From Onthophagus taurus (lineage: Eukaryota; Arthropoda; Insecta; Coleoptera; Scarabaeidae): DNA of 64,000 bases. Shown here in pieces: positions 12,001 to 23,229 of the stretch (positions are counted from its first letter, which is position 1; every line of letters starts with the position of its first letter). Made by a program: the position numbers and the translations under genes. The notes beneath the pieces were generated by a model, which saw only the letters and a program-made list of their open reading frames with translations, did not search any database and had not been told where the DNA came from. The stretch is from contig NC_091972.1 of assembly GCF_036711975.1 (NCBI RefSeq), positions 8,685,001-8,749,000 of the forward strand. Direction: 5' to 3'.

Positions 12001-14491
12001 CTTGACCTTAAGTGTGCAGTTCCCATGAACATGACTGTACAACCATCAACGCCGCATGGTTCAAATTCACTAACATCATCATCACTAGAACACGTACCAC
12101 CGACCAAAAAGAGAGCTCGTTGTCACAGTGGCTCATGTGACATCTCGCTCAAGCGCTAATCTTCACAGCATTCGCTGTGACAAATGTGTAGAGTACGTTT
12201 TTACGGCTCATCGATTTGCAATCTGGGAGAAATGTGCAAATTTGATTCAATTCTACTGATTTTCTGTTCTACTGAAACCTTCTTTATTTCCAATAAAATA
12301 TAACTAAAATAATTTGTTTATTTTTATCTACACAAATGGGAAAATAAACAGACAGTTATTGTCTGGAAATGTATCAATTTGACACATAAAGTCTGGATTC
12401 GGTTCTATAAATGAAGTCCTGATGAGGATTAATATTTAAATTTATATTAATTCTTTTTTGTTATTAGCTGGTCATTTATGGCAAGAATATTGCCAATATG
12501 CAATTGGTAATTGCTCGATAGAAGAAACGCGAGAAATCTTCGAAATGGGAGTTTCCGTTATTGGTATACACGTTTCCGAGGGTTCTCTTATTTGGGATAT
12601 GTACAGAGAATTTGAAATGGCACATTTATCAGTTACTAAACCGGAATCGGAAGAGTTTACGGAACAATTAAATCGTGTAATTAATTTGTATCATCGACAA
12701 CTGCGTGTTCCTTTGTTAGATATGGAAAATACAATGAAAGAGTATCAACAATTTATTGAACAATTACCCGATGATCACGGCGTTGATGTAAAACAAATTG
12801 AATGGGCCTATAACAATGCTTTAAAATTAGTTGAAAAATACAAAAAATTTGAAAACGATTTATTAACATGCGATGACGACAATGAGGCTTTTAATATTTA
12901 CACAAATTACATAAAAGCCATCGATGATCGTATATTAATTATTTGCACTTATGAACGAGCGGTTGCAAGATTACCTTTAAACATAGATTTATGGATCGCT
13001 TATTGTCAATTTGCACCCCAATTGGGGAGAGTTGCATTAACAGTAACTGAAAAAGCTGTTAGAAATTGTTCTTGGGTTTCAGATTTGTGGGGTTGGAGAT
13101 TAAAAGTTATGGAAATTCATAAAGAAAAGCCTGAAGAGGTATTATTATGTTTCGAAGAAAGCTTAAAATGCGTAGGAAATCAAGACCATTTAAAATTATG
13201 GCGATATTACATCGAGTATGTCCGAAGACAAGAAAACATGGACATGAAATTAAAAACGATTTTCTCGCAGGCGAGAGAACAGCTTGCTTTCGATCCCGAA
13301 CAATACACAAAATTATTGAGGATGGAAGCTGATTTGATAGTTAAAACTGATTACGAGGAAGCAAGGAAGATTTGGAGCGAAATTATGAGTATTAAAGAAA
13401 ACAAAAATTCAGGAATTTTATGGGTTTCCTTTTTAAGTTTGGAGAAACATTTCGGAACATCCCAAAATTTGAGGAGCTTATACCAAAAAGCGATGAAAAA
13501 TTGTCCTGAATGGGCCGAGTATTTCTCTGATGAGTGGATAATGCACGAGCAAGAAACAAATACAGTCGAGAATGTTATGAAATGTATGGTAAATTCTAAA
13601 AAAATGTTAACCGAAATACAAGCTAAAAATAATAACCACGACAATGATTTCAAAAATTCAAAAAGAAATTTTTATGAAACTCAAAATTCGAGAACAATAG
13701 AAAGCGAATTGCGAGTTAACAAAAAACTTAAACAAAATCAAAAAGAAGTAATCGAAAAACCATGTATTAAAGTTGTTCAAATTCCAACAGATTTAGATCC
13801 ATCAACGACTGTGTTTATTTCAAATATAACTCCAAGTGTTTCAGAAAACGTAATAAATAATCTTTTCCCAAATTCATTGAAAATAACTATTCCTACCGAT
13901 AAATTTGGTCAATCGCGTTGTTTTGCTTATGTACAATTTAAAGATCAAGAAGAAACTAACGAAGCACTTAAAAGAGATCGAGAACCTATCAATGGACGAC
14001 CAATGTTCATCTCAAAATATAATAAAGATAACAAAGATCGACAAATTGCATTTAAATATGAGACTAAACGTGAACCAAAAAAATTGTTTGTTCGAGGACT
14101 TCCTTTAATGTACGACCAAGTTGCTGTAGGAAATATTTTTAAAGAATTTAATCCTGTTGAGGTTAGATTGGTGACTAAATTTAATGGTAAATCGAAAGGT
14201 TTGGCTTACGTAGAATTTCCTACGGAAGATATTGCGAAAAAAGCATTGTTAGCTACAGATAATAAGGAAATTGAAGGTTTTACAATTTCCGTTGCTATTA
14301 GTTCTCCCCCTCCAAGTAAAGGTAAAACTGTTCCGATGAAAAGTGTTACTGCTCCTTCTCAACATCCAAAAAGTCGACTACAATTTTTACCGAGATGTTT
14401 GGAGAAAAACAAAAGTTTGCCAGTCGAAGGGAATACAGTTGTAAAATCAAATGATGATTTTCGAAAATTATTTAATCAGAAAAATGATTAA
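9057..14491 (+). CDS. SART3: SART3/Prp24-like U4/U6 snRNP recycling factor
   Basis: Three exons: 9057-9140, 9193-9460 and 12468-14491, giving 791 residues (human SART3 is 963). An acidic N-terminus (SSDGNEDEEEK) is followed by HAT repeats (for example TIWLQWIQDEI, LWIAYCQFAP). Two RRMs lie in the C-terminal third: TTVFISNITP...CFAYVQF and KKLFVRGLP...GLAYVEF. The extreme C-terminus (SNDDFRKLFNQK) matches the conserved SART3 tail that binds LSm proteins. The family reassembles U4/U6 di-snRNP after splicing, and in humans recruits USP15/USP4 and histone-related clients. The large gap in coding is a 3-kb intron filled with transposons. The phase-1 junction restores YH-S-GHLWQEY. The shorter length sits mainly in the HAT and linker regions. 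Confidence 0.94.
10290..11430 (-). mobile_element. LINE (Jockey-like) reverse-transcriptase fragment inserted in the piggyBac element
   Basis: Minus-strand coding with RT motifs in order. Near 10810-11400 is the upstream RT region (SFASIWKPAYVVRIPK, then LSDFHPIYIMSVISK). Near 10400-10550 are CGVPQGSVLGSLLFFVFIN and HPYADDLQIYTSAA with the YADD active site. Near 10310-10340 is HGLSLNIAKTKLL. Stops and frameshifts divide it into at least two frames. The endonuclease is missing. It separates the left end of the piggyBac element from its transposase remnant. Confidence 0.8.
11928..12037. mobile_element. Short MITE (110 bp) with TA flanks
   Basis: Inverted ends CAGTCATATTCATGGGAA (from 11928) and the reverse complement of CAGTCATGTTCATGGGAA (ending 12037), with TA on both sides. 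It lies inside the piggyBac remnant. There is no coding. Confidence 0.7.
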
Positions 14492-14875
14492 TAAGTTTAC
14501 TTTCCATTATATTTGTTTCTTTTAAATAAATATGTTTATAAGATGCAAGATTTATATTTTTTATGGTACACCATGTTTTATTTTTTAATTGACTAAAGTA
14601 AATTATTTTTTATTAACTTAATGATGTCTCAGAAAGTAACAATTTAACTCTTTAGGGCCAAGCTGGATTTGTATCCTTAGGGACCGGCACCAATGGCGGC
14701 ACTGAATCGGCATATAGATCAAAAAATAAATCTTTTTTTTAACAAAATTTATTAAAACAAAAACATGTCACAGTTTAATAATATACCTCCTCATGTGCTA
14801 GCAATAATACGCTTTGCAGGAAGGTTTCTTGTAGTGTCAAAACACAAGTGGATTTATCATGAACATATTAAAGCC
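14492..14875. other. SART3 3' flank
   Basis: AATAAA-type signals lie at about 14526 downstream of the stop. The rest is AT-rich with no gene recognised. Confidence 0.45.
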
Positions 14876-14879
14876 ACGA

Positions 14880-15470
14880 AAGTCTACGACAGCGAGACGG
14901 GCTGCCCTGTCTGCTTTTTAACATTGCCCTGGAAAAGGTAGTACGAGATGCAGTACTCTGCACATCTTGAAAAATATTCAAGAAGTAATCGCAGATCTTG
15001 GCATTTGTCAAAGTTATAAACAATGCTAGCGCATCCTTCTTTTTAAAGTGCCATGCAGATTCCTGCGTTCTATTATGTGCAGCATTCTGTAATGTTTGGA
15101 AGTCCTGTATCCCTGTCCACTGACGGATATTTCTTAGCCACGATAATTTTTTTCTTTCCTCAATTTTTCCCTGAAGAATGAGGCATTGGAAATGGTACCG
15201 TTCTCCCCGTAGTATATGTCTGAGATAACCTATCTTTCTTTTCTTGATATTTTCAAAAAGTTTTCGTTCTCCTAGACTGGTAGAGTCGAAAAACCTTCGG
15301 AGAACGTCTTTGTTACGCAGGTGACCGACCCAAGACAGCTTCAACATTCGCTGCCGAATCCACATTTTCAGCGTCCATGTCTCAACCCCATATAGGAGAA
15401 CAGACCAGATGTAGCACTTTACCATCCTATATCTGAGGTTGAAATTCAGGTCGTAAGAAATTTTCGAAGT
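14880..15470 (-). mobile_element. LINE 3' tail (post-RT domain)
   Basis: An open minus-strand frame of about 180 codons carries the LINE post-RT pattern: YIWSVLLYGVETWTL, then RMLKLSWVGHLRNKDVLRR, KKRKIGYLRHILRGERY and LSWLRNIRQWTG. Similarity extends upstream to about 15470 in another frame. The catalytic RT core is absent, so this is a 5'-truncated copy. It is related in type to the tail in NUP133 intron 3. Confidence 0.75.
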
Positions 15471-15834
15471 GTTAGAAAGCTTAATCTAAGCTGACATTAA
15501 TTTTTCAAACGACATTGTATTTACAATTTTGTGGAATTGATAAATATTTTGGATTAATTTTTTGATGTAAATGTGTGACATTCCATTTCATCAACTAGTC
15601 TTGTAAAGTTAGGTTTGTAATTACCGATACTTAATCGAATTGATGCCATTAAATGGTCATCAGTCAGAGAACTTCTAAATTGCAATTTGATGTTTTTCAT
15701 TTGAAAAAACGCTGCTTCACATAGATGAGTGGAACCAAAAACTGCAAATATCCTCATTGCCACCGATCTCAATAATGGATATTTTTCTTCTGGTAATAAA
15801 TTTTAAAAATAATTTTCCCTATTAATATATAATT

Positions 15835-15874
15835 AATTGTGAAAGCTGCACAAGCACGTGCAGCTTTCACAATT
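15835..15874. repeat. Perfect 17-bp palindrome with 6-base loop
   Basis: Arms AATTGTGAAAGCTGCAC (15835-15851) and its exact complement (15858-15874), loop AAGCAC. It lies inside the hAT remnant and could form a strong short hairpin. Its origin is not known. Confidence 0.75.
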
Positions 15875-16223
15875 ATATCCGATTGTATTGTTAAAATTTG
15901 TAACTGTAAAGCCGTTGAATTCAATTGAAAAGTATGAAATAATCTCGTTATCGAATTCTCCAAAAGGAAATGAAATAAATTCAAATATCGGTTGAAGATG
16001 ATTGAGATTTGCAAATAACCTCTCAAATTCTTGATTAAAAATTTCCAGTTCAGAACAAAACATTTCAATATTACATTCACCAGTAAGTTTAATATATTTT
16101 TCTAAATATGGAAAATATTTAAAATTTTGCCTTTTTAATTGTGAAGCGAAAAGTTTTAACTTTGCTTTAAAAGCATTTACCGAACTGAACAACTCAATCA
16201 TATTTTTTTCTTTTTCCTTGTAA

Positions 16224-16643
16224 TAGGGCCGTTAAGTATTTTTTTTTATTGGCTTATTCGATAGTTTTTAAAATTTTTTTTTTATTCTGACGCTTAGTTT
16301 TTCCAAAAAAAAAATAATAATGTTTGAAACTACAAGGCGCGAACTCCAAAGTACGTCACTCAGATTTGAGCGTATAAAAATCAATAAAATTCCTGGAGAG
16401 AGACAATGCTACGAATCTTATGCGCTAGAAGAAAACGGAAGCGAACGTAACGTCTGTGATTTCTTTCTTGTTACTTAAAACGTCATCTGGAGTCGGGGGT
16501 GAGGAATTTTAAACTTTTACATTAATTATTGCAAAGATTAAACATTTTTCGAACGTGAAAACGTTACTAATCCGTCTAATTTAATTTAGATTATCGATTT
16601 TCTGAAAGACGGTCTTTATAATCGATTGACCTTAACGGCCCTA
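16224..16643. mobile_element. MITE with TAGGGCCGTTAAG ends and a 6-bp TTGTAA duplication
   Basis: Terminal inverted repeats TAGGGCCGTTAAG (16224-16236) and its exact complement (16631-16643). TTGTAA is repeated directly at 16218-16223 and 16644-16649. There is no coding. The element interrupts the hAT transposase frame. Parts of it recur inverted at 4976-5240. The 6-bp target does not fit Tc1/mariner (TA), piggyBac (TTAA) or hAT (8 bp), so its superfamily is open. Confidence 0.85.
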
Positions 16644-16971
16644 TTGTAAATTAAGCGAGTTGTAATGGCCCATAAAATCCGTAAAATGAATAGGATTTTG
16701 AAACAAATGTTGCTGTGTGGTTAATTGATTTTTTAATTAATTTTTTTGGTTTTCTTCTTAATTCGGTGTTTACCCTGTTATCGATCATTTTCATAATTTT
16801 CTGCGAATTTTTTAGTACACGTTTTAAATTAACCTAGCAAATTATCAATAAGGACTGCAATCGACCGTTTGCCCATCCCTGTTCTAGCTTGTTTAATCCT
16901 ACGGTTGCAGCATTCATATATTGCGAGTTATATAAAATTCCTGGTATAAGATCTTGGTTCTTAAAGGGTTA

Positions 16972-17169
16972 AGGTGCCTTTAGTGCGAGGGAGATTTGGT
17001 GAAACGGAGATTCGTCTGATTGGCTGAAGATCACGTGACGCCAGTACGTTGAGGATACATCTCTGGCAAATACCCTGCGCAGTAAATAGGTTTCGTGACA
17101 GTGTCACTTTCCCTCCTTCAAATCTCCCAATACCCACATACCCAAATTTCCTTCGTACTAAAGGCACCT
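16972..17169. mobile_element. MITE with TTA duplication (PIF/Harbinger-type target)
   Basis: Ends AGGTGCCTTTAGTGCGAGG (16972 onward) and the reverse complement of AGGTGCCTTTAGTACGAAGG (ending 17169). TTA lies on both sides (16969-16971, 17170-17172). The inverted repeat continues with mismatches to about 30 bases. There is no coding; a 96-codon antisense frame through it is incidental. Confidence 0.75.
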
Positions 17170-17916
17170 TTAGTTCTAAGTTAAAATGGTAAAAATGACA
17201 GTTGACAGGATGTTGATAAACTATTTCTTGTTTGATTTTATTTTTTACCACAACAGCAATAAATAAATCGATAAAGGGCTTTTTAAATATTTACTTGTAC
17301 TTAAAAAAAGTCTAATTCTGATATAAATTACATTACTTTTCTCTCAAAAAAAAAAAAACACAAAATACATAGTAAAGTATAAGTAACAAATGTTTCAATA
17401 ATTATTATTTTAACACTGCCGCTTTGACACTTTCTGAGCAAAAAAGTAATAAACCTTAAACAAAATCGATCGAATAAATGTTATTTTATAGGTACACATC
17501 ACCTCACTATTATAAGATGTTAAAAATAAAAAATAGTAATAATAATTCGTAAAAACCAATCATCATCAAGCGTACTAAATAAATCAAGAAATAATTACAT
17601 TAAAAAAACAATAATTTTACAATGTTTACCAATTTCACATGGTCTTTTTTAATCATTTAATTTTTCTTTTTTAAATTTATTTCATACACACATTTTTTTT
17701 TGTTTTTGTTATGCACATATACGTATATTCACGTGTATAAGGTATATGCACACATGTATATACACATACCCACGTATATATACGTGTGTATGTTTAGTTC
17801 TTCAATGATGGAAGAAAAATTTGCTTAAGATATTCTGTCCTGTTGTTGTTATGGCCACTAGCTGATGTCGATTTAATCATAGTAGTTGGTTGTTACGTCT
17901 ATGTACACTTAGGTCA
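17170..17916. other. CDV3 3' flank with CA/TA microsatellite
   Basis: Probable CDV3 3'UTR and spacer. A degenerate alternating purine-pyrimidine tract (TA/CA/CG, including GTATATACACATACCC-like units) occupies about 17710-17790. No gene is seen. Confidence 0.5.
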
Positions 17917-18828
17917 CTAGCTATCGCTAAGGGTGTTGTAACGATTACCAAGCGCCAATCGAGGACCTTGACTGCTCGCTAACTTTGTTTGCTCTACATG
18001 TCTGTAGGAACTCGCTTTATTATGAGAAACTACCTCAAATGAACCTTCATTACGACCTCTGAAACAAAAATAAGAATCAAAAATTATTTTTTAGAACTAT
18101 ATTTTTAGTTATGTCAAAATCAAACCTTTTATCAGATTTTGATCCAGCAAATGTAGGAAATTGCTCTTCATTATGAATATCAGGAGCAGCCTTACTTCTG
18201 CCACGGACTTGATGTAACGGCTGTGGTTGTTGAACATTTCTTAAGCTAGGGGGTACATAGGCGCTAGTACTAACAGCTGCTGGTGGTTCTGGAGCTTTTC
18301 TAACCTCTTTTTCAGGTTGTACCTCAACCGGAACGACTTCAATTCGTTTCCACGGGCCGACCTTCTTCTCGACTTCGTTACCGGATTCATCGTAACGTTG
18401 TTGTTGTTCACCGTTGTTCTCACCGCAATCGATTGTACCATCACCGTTCGAATTGATAGTGAGATTTCCGATTTTTAAACCAGTGTAATCTTTTTTTTCT
18501 TCCTCAAATTCCTTCCATTCATCTTGTTCCTGCTTATTTTTTAAAAAACAAAGAAAACAATAGATTTATACATTAACGAAGACAACATGGCTGACTTAAC
18601 CTTATTTTGACAGTTTTTTGATTAGGATTTATTAAAGGTTTTTTTTTCTTTGCTTACCGGAACGGGATCGACGCCTTCTTCACCTTCGGGGGGTCTTTCT
18701 TTTTTCGCTGGTTTCTCAATTTTCTTTGTATCTTCCAGCTTTTTAGCTACTTCATCGGTCGTGGCAAATTTCTTCGTTTTTGACTTTTTCCTATCCTTTT
18801 TAGCGAAGAAATCGTCGAGATCGGCCAT
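17917..18828 (-). CDS. CDV3: CDV3 homolog (carnitine deficiency-associated protein 3)
   Basis: Three exons: 18658-18828, 18126-18529 and 17917-18058, giving 238 residues. The N-terminus ADLDDFFAKKDRKKSK is the family's basic start (DNFFAKRDKKK in vertebrates). It is followed by a Lys/Glu-rich stretch, then DEWKEFEEEKKDYTGLKI, the conserved core. Further blocks are VGPWKR, SAYVPPSLR and PDIHNEEQFPTF, the family's C-terminal signature. The protein is mostly disordered. Its molecular role is not established in the family; the vertebrate protein is cytosolic and linked to proliferation. The last exon adds a tail (SQGPRLALGNRYNTLSDS) that may vary by splicing. It is divergent from the TGIF gene 1.4 kb away. 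Confidence 0.9.
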
Positions 18829-20246
18829 AGTAACGGCAGGTATGAAACGAAAACGGAGTTGAATAAGAACGCTAAGCTGGTAGCACAAGGAACGAAAAAC
18901 GGATAAAGAACAAATTATAAGATGACGACGACAAGTTACCAACTGAACGTGACGATGCTGCCACCGCTACTGGCAAATATTCCTGGATTTAGCACCTGTA
19001 ACTTAGGAACGGAACCAAGAGGGCATTCATTTTAATTTTTAGAACGTACCCTTTTTCTCCGGAATTGTTCAGGATATATTTAAATATCTGGATAAACATT
19101 AATATTAACATTATTAATTTATTTGGATCATCTTTTTATTTTGTATGATTTCTAATTTATTTATATTTTCATTAACATTTTGCGCTAATTTGCTTAATCG
19201 AACTTCGCTCCTAATTCGCTCTATATTTGAAGTGGTAGGGGTAATTATGTATTTTTTCCAGAATCACATATAATTTCTTTGAAGTTTTGTGACTAACTTC
19301 CGTTGAGTTACGCGCCTGCGTCCACCATAGTAATTTCGTTTCCTCAAGCGTTTTTCTTACAATTTCATCAATGCGCATGTCCAGCGGCGAATTCAATTAT
19401 GTTCATCAATTGCAAGGTAATTATTATTTTGATTAATAGTTAATTACGTTTTATTTAAAGAAAATCGATTAAATAATGTTTTTGTCGTGAATTGACAGGT
19501 GAAATTTTTTACTATTATTTATTTCTCCTTTTATGGTTTTTTATTATTCATTCAAATAGCTTTATTGTTTAAATTACTGATTAATTTAATTTATTAAATA
19601 TTATAAAAAATTCAAAAATTATGGAAAATATGACATTGTATATTTGTTTATGTTTGTTGATGACATCTATCGGATTTCTTTTGAAGTGCCAATTCAAATA
19701 TTTTTAATATTCCATATTATTTTTATTAATTACTAAAAATGTTTTCTTTTAATTCGCACTCTTACATTTTTAATTTTATGTTTTATAAATTAGTCTCGAA
19801 TTTCTATAAATTTAATTAAAAAGATATAAAAATAATAAAACAACAGCGTTCTACATTATCGATGGTGTTAGAAGCGTCGGTCCGCCGAAGTCAGTTGTTT
19901 GACCGCCATATCAACTGTCATATTCGGTAGCACGCGTGATTCGACTCAAATTTCTTGAATTAATTTATAAACGTAGTGTTCGATTAGAAGCTGGTGACAA
20001 CGTAATTAACGGAGAGTTTCATTAAAATTGCGTCTCGACCACGATTTACGAAGAGTTTTAGCGGTAGTGAAAGAGAAAAAATTCCGGACGTCGTTCCCGC
20101 GATATAAACAAATAACTTTTCTCTTAATGTTTTTAGTGGTGAATTATTCAATAAAGGTGCGATATTAATTTTCGGTGGGAAAAGAGATTTCCGGCGAGCG
20201 CGGTTACGTAAATTCCAAATCTTTCGCGTTGACATTTAAACTGTCA
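18829..20246. promoter_or_regulatory. Upstream region between CDV3 and TGIF
   Basis: About 1.4 kb between divergent start codons, including both 5'UTRs and likely promoters. A 61-codon minus-strand ORF (19211-19396) has no recognised similarity. AT content falls in 19850-20240, consistent with a 5'UTR or promoter of the homeobox gene. Confidence 0.35.
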
Positions 20247-21708
20247 ATGATGAAGATTAAACCTCGTAAGTGATTTTTGAAAGTTATAATAATGACAGCA
20301 AGTTTATAGACGAAAACCTAGTGTGATTTATTATGAATGCCGATTTTAAATACTTTCTATTTCGATTAGTCACGTTTTTGTAGTTATAATGGTTTTAAAT
20401 TCGGCTTGGTTAGCGTCTCCACGAGGTAGCCATAATCAGAGAACTGTCAAATGTCATCTGTCAGTTCGTGTTTTAAAATAACTTTATTAAAGTTTACCGC
20501 GCTTTTATTTGTTTATTACTACAAAATAAATCATCTTTAATATTAAAATAAAGTTTTTGTACCCCACTTTTTCTTATAACCCCACTCTTTAAGTTTATAT
20601 TTAAGTTTTTATTGATTCTAACCTCAAAATTAGAATATTTAAATTTGAAGTTAAGTCAACAATAACTTGTTGATATTTTTTTTTTTACATTAATTGTTAG
20701 AAATATAATTTAATTTGTTTTTTTATTAGATCGTGATCGATTCCAATCAACAAGTAGTACGGATGAAAATGAATCCGGTTCGGAACAAGAAGATCACGAA
20801 CAAACCCTCCAATTAGCAAACATTGCAGCTCATGGTGTAGGACCTGTCCGAAAACGGCGGGGAAACCTCCCTAAACATTCTGTAAAAATTCTCAAACGTT
20901 GGCTTTATGAACATCGTTACAATGCATATCCAAGCGATGCAGAAAAAATTACTCTCTCTCAAGAAGCAAACTTAACTGTTTTGCAAGTATGCAATTGGTT
21001 CATAAATGCTCGGCGGAGAATATTACCAGAGATGATTAGACGCGAAGGTCATGATCCTTTACATTACACGATTTCGCGTCGAGGAAAAAAATTGGCTGGT
21101 GGTGGTCCATTGGGGCCCGATCAAGCTCATGCTAGTTGGGATGGTGAAAATCCCGTTGGGGGGAAAAGGATTCGATTGGAACATGATTATGAGGATGGGA
21201 TGACGTTGTTGTATCGTTCGGAAGGTGATAGTCCAAATGAATATGAAAGTTCAAGTCCGAGTGAAGAGGAGAAATTTGCGCCGTGGCAAACAGTTATTCG
21301 ATATGGATTATCAAAAGAACCGCATCCAGCGAATAGAGGGTAAGCATCCAAATCAATGAATTTAATTATTTTATATTTATTTACAAATTTTTTAATTAAA
21401 AGATGTTAATACAATGTAGGATTACTTTTCACAGGGCACCTCAAGAAGAGAAAATCGTTTCAACAGCTGAATATTGGAGTGCCCCACATCCTCAATTGGC
21501 ACATTTACCTCAATTGCCTCATCCACTAACGAATCCGAAGGTTCAAGTTGTTCCTGCGCATCCAGTAAGTCCTTTATTGCCATCTTCGCCACCACCAACG
21601 CCGCCGGAAGGTGAAGATAAGGATAAATTTAAGTGTCTTTACCTGCTGGTTGAAACCGCGGTTGCTGTGAGGCAAAGAGAAAAGGAACAGGAGGATGTTC
21701 AGGTATAG
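20247..21708 (+). CDS. TGIF: TGIF-type TALE homeodomain transcription factor (achi/vis-like)
   Basis: Three coding exons: 20247-20265, 20730-21339 and 21435-21708, giving 300 residues. The homeodomain spans about residues 46-108: [20 protein letters not shown], the TALE insertion [12 protein letters not shown], then recognition helix [15 protein letters not shown] proteins bind TGTCA sites and repress or modulate TGF-beta/Smad targets; the Drosophila pair achi/vis is needed for spermatogenesis. A C-terminal block ([18 protein letters not shown]) resembles the TGIF C-terminal helix; a Pro-rich stretch precedes it. Exon 1 encodes only six codons plus one base, and two ATGs are adjacent (20247 and 20250). 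Either may start translation. A paralog could exist elsewhere. Confidence 0.92.
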
Positions 21709-23229
21709 CGAGGGCGGATCAAGTAAAGAACATTGCAGGTTTAAATTTAAAAGAGATTTAAAAAAGTTTAGAAATAAAAATTGTGCCTTCAACAGGATAT
21801 TGCTCAAGGACAAGATATTTGCTTTCGTAGGTTGTCACTTTTATTTTAATCCCTTAAATTTAAATTTCTTGTTTTGATATGATTTTGAATTTAGGGATGT
21901 TATTCATGTGTTTAGTAGTTAATTCGTACAAGGTTTCATTAATTCTCGAATGTGTTTGGTTAAGTGAATAAATTTTTCTTTATGAGAAATAAATAATCAC
22001 GTGTATTTTTGGTCTGTGTATGTTTTATTTTTGAGAAATTAATTAATTTTATGATAGAAAAAATGGTACTTAGTATTCTTATTTAAATTTGACCTTAATA
22101 ATAATACATACATACATAGATCCATAGCGATGGTGATGAATTTTAAAATTGTTAATGAAAAAAAAATATTTTTTTAAAAATTTGACTGATAAGGGATTGA
22201 AATCGCAATAAATTTCTTTACTACCTGATTCATTCAGGCTATCACTTCCCTTAAATGTACAACATAACATTTCATAGTGATATTTATAGTGTGTTGTGTG
22301 TGACTCATTTTTTAAGAAAATAAACATAATATTTTACTAGTAAAGTATAAATAAACGGCCATTTTTTGAGTGCTCCCTTATATTCTTATTATCAGTGCTC
22401 CTTATATCGCGTGCGAACGTTTAAAAATTGATCTTCCTTTGTAAAATTTATGTACAATACCTGAAAATCGACAAATTATTATAGTTTTCAAGTTATACTA
22501 TTTGGGCACAAAAATGTTTCTGTTTTTAGAAAAACTTTAAATGTTTAATCAAAAACAAATTGTATGTGAAAAATTACGATGTTATTTACAAGAAATAAAT
22601 AAAAGTAGAATCAATTAAGAAAAAGCGATCGAAAATCAAATTTATATTTAGTAATAATAAATTTTTATACAAAACTCTAGGATTATTATCGATAGATTTT
22701 AAATGAGAAATGTTCACTGCCATGAAAAATTGATTCTAATACAAATTGGAGGTTGGATTAATTAATTGTAAATTTTCATGTTGAGTTTGATAATAAAAAA
22801 AACTTATTAAAATAACTGACTTTTATTATTTATTCTGTTCTGAAACATAGATGTTAGATATATTAATAATATCAAGTTATAAATTATAGGTTGATACCCA
22901 GCGAAATACTATAAGTTAAGGATTGTGGAAGATATTAACCAGGGCAGGCCAATCAGAAGAAGGATAACAGTCAATAAGTTAATTTACAACTCAGTGGGAT
23001 TGAATTTACATATCATCAGTATCATCATTAAAAATTGAATATTGGCAGCATTACAGAGAATCCCTTAAACATAAAAACTTACTTCAATGTTGTTGTTGGT
23101 TTAGGTAACGCGTAACCACAGAGAGCTATAACCCAAGGAAAAGGATATCAAGGAGTAATGATAATGTCTTTTGTTAATGAATCCAACAGAATATTTCATA
23201 CTCAGAGTATGTTTTGTAGCGTAACCGCA
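21709..23229. other. TGIF 3' flank and spacer
   Basis: AT-rich, with AATAAA-type motifs at about 21986. No gene is recognised. The segment 22870-23190 is less AT-rich and may belong to the adjacent fossil retroelement, but nothing in it could be identified. Confidence 0.45.

Larger units (their letters stand above)
9485..12405 (+). mobile_element. Degenerate piggyBac-like transposon in SART3 intron 2
   Basis: Inverted terminal blocks: TCCAGACTTTGTGTCAAATT near 9491-9510, and the reverse complement of TCCAGACTTTATGTGTCAAA near 12375-12398. A TTAA lies just left of the left end (9481-9484). The interior plus-strand coding at about 11460-11670 matches piggyBac transposase (GRPIFAATMAIGRFKDINRC; CLRFDDQQRAK). 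A C-terminal cysteine-rich remnant with KKRARCHSGSC sits near 12105-12145. The transposase is interrupted by a LINE and a 110-bp MITE and has further stops, so it is dead. The right boundary is approximate: the next TTAA is near 12429. A second TGTCAAATTGACA block near 9632 may mark a nested or duplicated end. Confidence 0.75.
15550..16881 (-). mobile_element. hAT-superfamily transposon remnant (GTF2IRD2/ZBED-like transposase), split by a MITE
   Basis: Minus-strand coding for the C-terminal half of a hAT transposase. MIELFSSVNAFKAKLKLF at about 16140-16201 continues to 15833. The dimerisation region (FGSTHLCEAAFFQMKNIK, then LTDDHLMASIRLS) lies at about 15590-15745. The 5' end on this strand is CAGGGATGGGCAAAC (ending at 16881), a typical hAT terminal sequence. 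A 420-bp MITE with a TTGTAA duplication sits inside the coding region. Other interruptions and the lack of a recognisable opposite terminus show it is dead. An AT-rich interval with a palindrome (15835-15874) lies between the two coding blocks. Confidence 0.75.

Noticed and set aside
16961-17251. 96-codon minus-strand ORF
   Set aside because: Runs through the TTA-flanked MITE; composition follows the inverted repeats and no protein family is recognised.
17710-17790. Alternating TA/CA/CG tract
   Set aside because: A degenerate microsatellite in the CDV3 3' flank; no reason to call it functional.
19211-19396. 61-codon minus-strand ORF upstream of CDV3
   Set aside because: Plausible-looking protein composition, but no recognised domain, no flanking exons and no support beyond being open.
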